From Pseudomonas sp. Teo4 (GTDB lineage: Bacteria; Pseudomonadota; Gammaproteobacteria; Pseudomonadales; Pseudomonadaceae), in the NCBI RefSeq assembly GCF_034387475.1, contig NZ_JAXCIL010000002.1:1674001-1738000 (forward strand): a DNA stretch of 64,000 nucleotides. The letters run 5' to 3'. The notes under the pieces were generated by a model that saw only the letters and a list, made by a program, of their open reading frames with translations, was not told where the DNA came from and did not search any database. Position 1 is the stretch's first letter. Each line of letters starts with the position of its first letter. Position numbers and translations under genes: made by a program. This document shows positions 58,729-64,000 of this stretch, in pieces.

Positions 58729-59653
58729 CGCCCCCATTCTCATCACCGGCGGTGCCGGCTTCATTGGCTCCCATCTGTGTGATGCATTGCTAGGCAAAGG
58801 CTACGCCGTACGCATCCTTGATGACTTGTCCACAGGCAAGCGGGACAACCTGCAACTGGGCCACCCACGGCTTGAATTGATCGAAGGCGATGTGGCCGAC
58901 GCCGAGCTGGTCAATCGCGCTGTCGCGGGTTGCTGCGCCGTGGTGCACCTGGCTGCGGTGGCTTCGGTACAGGCATCGGTCGAAGACCCGGTGAAAACCC
59001 ACCAAAGCAACTTCATCGGCACCCTCAACGTGTGTGAGGCGATGCGCGTGCATGGCGTACGTCGTGTGCTGTTCGCCTCCAGTGCCGCGGTGTATGGCAA
59101 CAACGGCGAGGGCGAGTCGATCGTCGAGGACACGCCCAAGGCGCCGCTGACGCCCTACGCTGTGGATAAACTGGCCAGCGAGCAGTACCTGGACTTCTAT
59201 CGTCGCCAGCATGGCCTGGAGCCGGTGGTGTTCCGCTTCTTCAATATCTTCGGTCCGCGTCAGGACCCGTCCTCGCCGTACTCCGGCGTGATCAGCATTT
59301 TCTGCGAGCGAGCGACTCAAGGGCTGCCGATTACCGTGTTCGGCGATGGTGAGCAGACCCGCGACTTCCTCTACGTGGCAGACCTGGTGCAGGTGATGGT
59401 GCAGGCACTGGAGAAGCCACAGGTGGAAGAGGGGGCAGTGAATATCGGGCTGAACCAGGCGACTTCGCTGAACGACCTGTTGAAGGCGTTGGAGAAGGTG
59501 GTGGGCGGACTGCCGTCGATCAGCTACGGGCCGGCGCGGTCGGGTGATATTCGCCATTCTCGGGCAGATAACCAGCGGTTGCTGGCGCGGTTCGATTTTC
59601 CACAACCTACGTCGATGGTCGACGGGTTGGCTCGGCTATTGGGGAAGGGCTGA
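58721..59653 (+). CDS. NAD-dependent sugar-nucleotide epimerase/dehydratase
   Basis: 310 residues from ATG 58721. Extended SDR with ITGGAGFIGSHLCDALL (NAD loop), LDDLSTGKRDNL, and the catalytic set Ser-Ser (FASSAAVYG) and YAVDK. UDP-glucose 4-epimerase-like; the exact sugar cannot be read. Its overlap with the RmlD-like gene implies joint expression. The gene pair upstream of oprG/ompW is, from memory, the same order as P. aeruginosa PA4069-PA4068-oprG. Confidence 0.88.
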   Translation: MADAPILITGGAGFIGSHLCDALLGKGYAVRILDDLSTGKRDNLQLGHPRLELIEGDVADAELVNRAVAGCCAVVHLAAVASVQASVEDPVKTHQSNFIGTLNVCEAMRVHGVRRVLFASSAAVYGNNGEGESIVEDTPKAPLTPYAVDKLASEQYLDFYRRQHGLEPVVFRFFNIFGPRQDPSSPYSGVISIFCERATQGLPITVFGDGEQTRDFLYVADLVQVMVQALEKPQVEEGAVNIGLNQATSLNDLLKALEKVVGGLPSISYGPARSGDIRHSRADNQRLLARFDFPQPTSMVDGLARLLGKG

Positions 59654-59673
59654 CGTAAAGCGTTAGCCTACCT

Positions 59674-59767
59674 GGCCCTATCGCCGGCAAGCCGGCTCCC
59701 ACATGGACCGCGCCGTTCTCAAGAACATTGCAGTACCTGTAGGAGCCGGCTTGCCGGCGATGGGGCC
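59674..59767. repeat. REPIN and truncated neighbour between epimerase and ompW
   Basis: GGCCCTATCGCCGGCAAGCC at the left end and the inverse GGCTTGCCGGCGATGGGGCC at 59748-59767. A partial second copy (GCTCCCACATGGACCG, 59791-59806) follows. A GC hairpin GCGGGGGC/GCCCCCGC at 59843-59863 lies just before the ompW stop and may terminate. Confidence 0.85.
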
Positions 59768-59880
59768 GGTACAGGCAACTCAAGACAGTTGCTCCCACAT
59801 GGACCGTGACGTTCTTCTGTAGGAACCAACCAAGGCAGCACAGCGGGGGCGCAACGCCCCCGCGATTCTTGCAGTGGCAA

Positions 59881-60564
59881 TCAGAACTTGTAGCCGAGGC
59901 CGACCATGTAGACCCATGGGTCTACATCCACGTTGACCTTGGTCTTGCTGTAGCCCAGTGCGCTCGGGCCATCGACGGTGGCCTTGGTGTCGATGTCGAC
60001 ATACCAGATAGAGGCGTTGACCAGCAGGTTGTCGGTCAGCAGGTAATCCATGCCCAACTGGCCAGCAATGCCGACCGAGTCTTGCAGCTTCAGGTTGCTG
60101 AAGCCCTGCTGTTTGCGCTCGCTGCTGAGGTCTTCATCGAAGAACAGGGTGTAGTTGATGCCGATGCCTGCATACGGCTGGAACTTCGAGTTCGCTTCCA
60201 TCGGGTAGTACTGCAGCGACAGGGTGGGTGGCAGTTGCTTGATATCGGCCAACTTGCCGTCCAACCCGCCGCCGAGGCCTTTCACGCCAACGGTGTGCTG
60301 GAAGGGGGTGGCAGCCAGCAGCTCTACGCCAATGTGATCGGTGAGCATGTAGGCGAAGGTCAGGCCCAATTGGGTATCGCTGTCCAGCGTGGCCTTGGTA
60401 CCCGACACCTTGTTGCCATCGAACTTGAGGTCACCGCTGCTTTCGTTCGGTGCGGTGGTGATGGCGCCAGCGCGAAGGATCATGTCCCCCGCCTGATAGG
60501 CGTGGGCAACAGGGGCCGCGAACGCCAGGGCAACGAGTGCGGCGCCGAGCAAGGACTTGTTCAT
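59881..60564 (-). CDS. oprG: Outer-membrane porin OmpW/OprG
   Basis: Eight-stranded outer-membrane beta-barrel for small hydrophobic compounds. 227 residues from ATG 60564: signal peptide MNKSLLGAALVALAFAAPVA, cleaved after AHA, then AGDMILRAGAITTAPNE, typical of OmpW, and a C-terminal Phe (VGLGYKF) for barrel assembly. An ANR/FNR-like box lies upstream. Confidence 0.93.
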   Translation of the reverse strand: MNKSLLGAALVALAFAAPVAHAYQAGDMILRAGAITTAPNESSGDLKFDGNKVSGTKATLDSDTQLGLTFAYMLTDHIGVELLAATPFQHTVGVKGLGGGLDGKLADIKQLPPTLSLQYYPMEANSKFQPYAGIGINYTLFFDEDLSSERKQQGFSNLKLQDSVGIAGQLGMDYLLTDNLLVNASIWYVDIDTKATVDGPSALGYSKTKVNVDVDPWVYMVGLGYKF

Positions 60565-60602
60565 GGAAGCTCCCAAAGGACGTGAAAATTTTGTGAAGCC
60601 CA

Positions 60603-60644
60603 ATGGTACGAAGTCGCATAAACAGAAAGTTTGACCCAGCTCAA
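60603..60644 (-). promoter_or_regulatory. ANR/FNR-like box and -10 of oprG
   Basis: TTGACCCAGCTCAA at 60631-60644 matches TTGAT-N4-ATCAA at 8 of 10 positions. On the minus strand TACCAT (60608-60603) lies where a -10 hexamer should be for a class II site centred at -41.5. OprG of P. aeruginosa is known to be induced without oxygen through ANR. Confidence 0.6.
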
Positions 60645-60674
60645 AGAAGCGTGCGCACGAACGGGTAACAGTTC

Positions 60675-61253
60675 TCACTTCAGCTCATAAGCGTATATTT
60701 TCTCGGCCTCCATCTGGTAACCCGCGTCGGCGAGTTCGCTGCTGGAGGCTCTAACCTGCATCTTTCCCTCGATCCAGTACGGCTGGTAGAGGTCTTCGAC
60801 GCGCACACCCATTTCACTGAAAATGTGCACGATCTGGTTCGACGGTGGTGGCGGTACATGGATGCAGGCGCCGTAGTAAGGCACCAGGAGAAACTCGGTG
60901 GTGCGGCCTTCTTCGCTGACTTCCAGTGGCACGATGTAGCCAGGCAGCTTGATCTGCTGGCCGTCCAGGTTCTTCACCACGGGCGCGTCAGGCGCCTGCT
61001 GGCGCGCTGCGGGAGCGGACTCGGCGGACAGGGCGTCGCTTAATTGCGACATGTCGTGTAGCGGCGCCAACTGTGGCGGAATCACTGGCGCGCCTTCGGG
61101 AATGAGCGCAGGCCAGTCCAGCTCGCGGGGTTCCGCGGCCCAAGCTGGCAGCGCCAGTGCCAGCAGCATCAACAGCAGCATCGGTAATGCGTGCGACGCG
61201 GTCCCTGTGGGAGCCGGCTTGCCGGCGATGAGGCCGGTAAATTTTTCGATCAT
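60675..61253 (-). CDS. DUF3299 periplasmic protein with REP-encoded N-terminus
   Basis: 192 residues from ATG 61253, which has AAGGA eight bases upstream. Residues 6-18 (TGLIAGKPAPTGT) are encoded by a REP sequence; the actual signal peptide begins at Met25 (MLLLMLLALALPAWA). The mature part has PGYIVPLEVSEEGRTTEFLL and YYGACIHVPPPPSNQIVHI, the DUF3299 hallmark. Translation from Met25 (61181) is the alternative. It is downstream of the ABC permease gene and probably works with it, perhaps in metal handling. Confidence 0.82.
   Translation of the reverse strand: MIEKFTGLIAGKPAPTGTASHALPMLLLMLLALALPAWAAEPRELDWPALIPEGAPVIPPQLAPLHDMSQLSDALSAESAPAARQQAPDAPVVKNLDGQQIKLPGYIVPLEVSEEGRTTEFLLVPYYGACIHVPPPPSNQIVHIFSEMGVRVEDLYQPYWIEGKMQVRASSSELADAGYQMEAEKIYAYELK
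61205..61237. repeat. REP inside the DUF3299 coding sequence
   Basis: CTGTGGGAGCCGGCTTGCCG at 61205-61224 continuing to GGCGATGAGGCCGG. Same REP family as at 59674-59767, but located in-frame inside a gene. Confidence 0.85.
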
Positions 61254-61262
61254 GGCGAGTCC

Positions 61263-62528
61263 TTAGAGGTGAATCGACAGGCCATCGGCCAGCGACTGCC
61301 GATAGGCGCGCCAGGCCGGCACGCTTCCCATCAGCAGCGCAGCGCCAAGAATTATCGCCAACAACGTCCATTCGTGTGCGCTCGGCCAGGCCAGTGGCAG
61401 GTACAAACCATAGTTGGCCTGCACGTAGCCCTGAGCCAGGGCGATACCCGCATAGAGCAAGCCAAGCCCTGCGGCGATACCGGCCAGGGCCAGGGCAAAG
61501 GCTTCCAGCACCAGCAAACCTGCGATGTGCCATGGCCGGGCGCCCACCGAGCGCAGAATGGCCATTTCCCGGCGACGTTCGTTGAGGCTGGTGAGGATGG
61601 CTGTGAGCATGCCAATCAGCCCGGTCAGCACCACGAACAGCGACACCACGAACAAGGCCTGTTCGGCCGTGCTCATCAGGCTCCACAGCTCTTGCAGCGC
61701 CACTCCAGGCAGAATCGCCAGCAGCGGCTCGTTCCGGTATTCATTGATCTCGCGCTGCAGGCTGAAGGTGGCGATCTTGTTGTTCAGACCCAGCATGAAG
61801 GCTGTGATGGCTGCGGGCTGCAGGTCCATGCCGCGTGCCTGTTCGGCGCTGATACGCCCGGCGCCACGGGCAGGGACACCGTTGTGCCAGTCGATGTGGA
61901 TGGCTTCCATACCACCCAGGCTGATGTGCAGCGTGCGGTCCACAGGGGTACCGGTGCGCTTGAGTACACCCACCACGGTGAACGGTTTGTCATCGTGCTT
62001 GACCAGGCTGATGGCGGCCACGCCATGGGCCAGTACCAGCTTGTCCCCCAGCTTGTAATGCAGTGCATCGGCCACTTCAGCACCCAGCACCACTTCGAAC
62101 GGGTCGTCAGCGAATGCCCGGCCCTGGCTGAGTTCCAGATGTTGGCGGCGGCCGTACTGGTAGTGGCTGAAGTAATCGCCAGTGGTGCCCATCACCCGGT
62201 AGCCACGGTGCGAGTCGCCCAGCGAGATGGGAATCGCCCATTTCACACGGGGGTCTTTGGCGTAGTGTTCGAAGCTGTCCCAGCGGATGTTGTTGGTGGC
62301 GTTGCCAATGCGGAACACCGAATAAAGCAGCAGGTTCACCGAGCCCGAACGGGCGCCGACGATCAGGTCGGTGCCGCTGATGGTGCTGGCGAAGCTGGCG
62401 CGGGCCTCGGTGCGTACCCGTTCGACGGCCAGCAGCAGGCACACCGACAGGGCAATGGCAAAGGCGGTGAGGAAAGCGGTGAAACGGCGGTTGGCCAGGC
62501 TGGCCAGGGCAAGGCGAAGCAGGTACAT
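61263..62528 (-). CDS. ABC transporter permease (FtsX/MacB type)
   Basis: 421 residues: N-terminal helix at about 17-37 (FLTAFAIALSVCLLLAVERV), a large periplasmic MacB-like domain (about 45-270), and three C-terminal helices with an FtsX domain. Such permeases (LolC/MacB kin) do mechanotransmission rather than classical transport. Start overlaps the ATPase stop. The operon DUF2796-ATPase-permease-DUF3299 matches, from memory, the zinc-responsive P. aeruginosa PA4063-PA4066. Confidence 0.92.
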   Translation of the reverse strand: MYLLRLALASLANRRFTAFLTAFAIALSVCLLLAVERVRTEARASFASTISGTDLIVGARSGSVNLLLYSVFRIGNATNNIRWDSFEHYAKDPRVKWAIPISLGDSHRGYRVMGTTGDYFSHYQYGRRQHLELSQGRAFADDPFEVVLGAEVADALHYKLGDKLVLAHGVAAISLVKHDDKPFTVVGVLKRTGTPVDRTLHISLGGMEAIHIDWHNGVPARGAGRISAEQARGMDLQPAAITAFMLGLNNKIATFSLQREINEYRNEPLLAILPGVALQELWSLMSTAEQALFVVSLFVVLTGLIGMLTAILTSLNERRREMAILRSVGARPWHIAGLLVLEAFALALAGIAAGLGLLYAGIALAQGYVQANYGLYLPLAWPSAHEWTLLAIILGAALLMGSVPAWRAYRQSLADGLSIHL

Positions 62529-63238
62529 CAGGCCTCCCGGGGCTTGGCGGCGCGGTTGAGCTCGGCCAGGGACAAATGACGGTCGAACAAGGGGGCCAGG
62601 CTCTGGTCATGGCTGACGAACAGCAGGCTGGAGCCGGCCGCGCGGCATTCGTCGAACAGCAGGCGAATGAACGCCTCACGGGTGTCGGCGTCAAGGGCCG
62701 AGGTCGGCTCGTCGGCGATCACCAGTTCCGGTTGACCGATCAGCGCCCTGGCTGCGGCGACGCGTTGTTGCTGGCCGATCGACAGGCTGCCGGCGCGGCG
62801 GGCGAGCAGGGCTGGGTCGTCCAGGCCCAGATGGGCCAGTAGTGTGGCGGCCGCCTGGTCGACGCTGCCGTGGCGTTCCACGGCGCGTGACGCCCGGTTA
62901 TGCGAGAAGCGGCAGGGAAGCTCGACGTTCTCGCGCACCGAAAGAAACGGCAGCAGGTTGAACTGTTGGAAGATGTAGCCGGTGTGGTCGACACGGAACC
63001 GGTCGCGGGCACCCTGACTCAAGCTCGACAGGTCTTGGCCAAGCAAGCGGATGCTGCCCTTGCCGGGTTGGTTGACGCCGCCCAGCAGGCCCAGCAGGGT
63101 GGTCTTGCCACTGCCGCTGGGGCCTTTGAGGAACAAGGCCTCGCCGGCCTCCAGGCGCAAGGCTGGGATGTCCAGCAAGGGCGACTGCCCCGGCCAGGCG
63201 AACACCAGGTCACGCAGTTCGATCAGCGGCTGGCTCAT
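62528..63238 (-). CDS. ABC transporter ATP-binding protein (LolD-like)
   Basis: 236 residues with all nucleotide-binding motifs: Walker A GPSGSGKTTLL, signature LSIGQQQRVA, Walker B LVIADEPTSALD and H-loop FVSHDQ. The extended Q-loop region YIFQQFNLLPFLSVREN is of the LolD/MacB type. Partner of the FtsX-type permease, one base overlap. Confidence 0.94.
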   Translation of the reverse strand: MSQPLIELRDLVFAWPGQSPLLDIPALRLEAGEALFLKGPSGSGKTTLLGLLGGVNQPGKGSIRLLGQDLSSLSQGARDRFRVDHTGYIFQQFNLLPFLSVRENVELPCRFSHNRASRAVERHGSVDQAAATLLAHLGLDDPALLARRAGSLSIGQQQRVAAARALIGQPELVIADEPTSALDADTREAFIRLLFDECRAAGSSLLFVSHDQSLAPLFDRHLSLAELNRAAKPREA

Positions 63239-63817
63239 TCAGAATGCAACCGTGGCCTTGGCAGGGGTGGCTTCCACGCCCTTCTGACCGTTCGGGCCGA
63301 TCAGTTGCACGATGATTTTCTGGGTCTGCGGGAAGGTTTTGAACAGCGGGCCGAGGTCGAGTTGGGCAAGTTTGTCCGGCTGTGCACAGGTCAACTGGTA
63401 GTGGGCGTTGACGTCCGCGTGCTGGTGGCCGTGTTCGTGGGCGTCGCCGTCCTCATCGGCATGGGCAGCGTCGCCAAACAGCGGGCTTTCGAGCTCCTGG
63501 GCGTCTTCCTTGCAGGCAGCAGCTTGGGCCAGACCGAATAGCTTCAGGGGTTGCTCAAGCTGTTGGCGGGCAGCAGCCACCTTGGCTTTGTCGGCGTCAG
63601 TGCTGGGCGCGTGCTCGAACCCGACCAGGTTCATCGCCGGGCTGTCCAGTTCCAGCTCCAGGGTGTTGCCATCAAGCACGGCGTTGAGCTTGGCCACGCC
63701 GTGTTCATGGGCGGCAAGTGTGCCGTGGGCATGATCGTGGTCATGGTCGTCATCGTGGGCATGGGCCGCAGCCAGAGGCAGCAGGGCGAAGGGCAGGGCG
63801 AGCAGCAGACGACGCAT
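63239..63817 (-). CDS. DUF2796 His-rich periplasmic protein
   Basis: 192 residues from ATG 63817. Signal peptide MRRLLLALPFALLPLAAAHA, followed by a His/Asp metal-binding stretch (HDDDHDHDHAHG) and a second one in the middle (HADEDGDAHEHGHQH). Probably binds zinc or a similar metal and may hand it to the transporter. First gene of the operon; TGTTATAACA lies 37 bases upstream. Confidence 0.87.
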   Translation of the reverse strand: MRRLLLALPFALLPLAAAHAHDDDHDHDHAHGTLAAHEHGVAKLNAVLDGNTLELELDSPAMNLVGFEHAPSTDADKAKVAAARQQLEQPLKLFGLAQAAACKEDAQELESPLFGDAAHADEDGDAHEHGHQHADVNAHYQLTCAQPDKLAQLDLGPLFKTFPQTQKIIVQLIGPNGQKGVEATPAKATVAF

Positions 63818-63850
63818 GGGCGACTCCAGGGTTGGGTGGCGATGTTTTGG

Positions 63851-63866
63851 TAATGTTATAACAATT
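63851..63866. promoter_or_regulatory. Possible Zur half-site/compressed Zur box
   Basis: TAATGTTATAACAATT contains a perfect 10-bp palindrome TGTTATAACA (63854-63863). Zur boxes have AATGTTATA and TATAACATT half-sites spaced by one base; here the halves would overlap, so the match is imperfect. Location between a metal operon and a divergent gene supports regulation. Confidence 0.35.
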
Positions 63867-63949
63867 TTTCTCGCCCCCGCCAGCCTGTGTGGCGCAGGTT
63901 TCATGTTCATGGGAGCATGACGCATTGACCTGTATTCAAGGACCGCATC

Positions 63950-64000
63950 GTGAGAATTCGTGGACACATTGGTGATTGGCCGGTGGACCTGACCATTGAA
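63950..64000 (+). CDS. Start of a hypothetical gene, cut by the window end
   Basis: GTG at 63950 with AAGGA upstream opens a frame reading MRIRGHIGDWPVDLTIE to the last base. I recall this as the start of a conserved Pseudomonas hypothetical protein. Only 17 residues are visible. Confidence 0.6.
   Translation, partial: MRIRGHIGDWPVDLTIE

Noticed and set aside
59881..60678. Longer OmpW start at 60678
   Set aside because: It would place residues in front of a clear signal peptide and run through the ANR-like box and promoter.

Overview
The window reads as chromosome of a Pseudomonas of the P. putida type. GC is high throughout, codon use is uniform, and the intergenic repeats (hairpin pairs such as GCGGGTTTACCCGC with CTCCCAC shoulders) are the REP/REPIN families usual in that group. 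The right half (formate dehydrogenase, selAB, tRNA-Sec, asparaginase, oprG/ompW and a metal-linked ABC operon) is ordinary Pseudomonas core sequence. The left 38 kb is not: it is a nearly complete second flagellar system of the FlhDC/FliA (enteric-type) class, whereas ordinary polar Pseudomonas flagella are run by FleQ and sigma-54.

Region 1, 17-38099, flagellum. flgEFGHIJ, then flgKL behind its own sigma-28 promoter; the minus-strand block fliF-G-H-I-J-K-L-M-N-O-P-Q-R (19596 down to 8669); divergent fliE; fliDST; flhDC; motAB of the enteric type; flhBA; fliA; a UDP-glucose dehydrogenase directly behind fliA; a 1135-residue glycosyltransferase/methyltransferase fusion; flagellin fliC; and a second, unrelated motAB pair. 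Four sigma-28 promoters with identical 15-base spacers (before flgK, fliD, motA and fliC) tie the late genes to the local FliA. flgA-D and flgM/flgN would lie to the left of the window; flhF and flhG are absent, which fits non-polar placement.

Region 2, 38113-42120, small metabolic and hypothetical genes. A MocR/GntR-type regulator is divergent from a TauE/SafE exporter and an SDR reductase, with a cluster of ATCGA-centred operator-like sites between them; the trio resembles a taurine/isethionate (isf) module. Then comes a pair of small Pseudomonas-specific genes (DUF6124, DUF3077) behind a leader with interleaved and mutually exclusive inverted repeats.

Region 3, 42677-51884, selenocysteine formate dehydrogenase. 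fdoG contains an in-frame UGA (Sec197) with a SECIS-like hairpin, followed by fdoH, fdoI, fdhE, selA, selB and tRNA-Sec(UCA). The selenoprotein and most of its decoding machinery are adjacent; selD is not in the window.

Region 4, 52198-64000. Type I asparaginase, an AGCS sodium:amino-acid symporter and a divergent HTH regulator; a clavaminate-synthase-like dioxygenase with a second TauE/SafE exporter; a degenerate RmlD-like SDR overlapping an active NAD-sugar epimerase; OprG/OmpW with an ANR-like box; and the DUF2796-ABC ATPase-ABC permease-DUF3299 operon. The window ends 51 bases into a plus-strand gene.

Repeats. There are five intergenic REPINs (one carrying a 52-bp IS3-end-like palindrome), one REP inside the coding sequence of the DUF3299 gene, and two near-identical 222-bp long-inverted-repeat elements 17 kb apart. 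No CRISPR array, rRNA, prophage, integrase or complete transposase was found.
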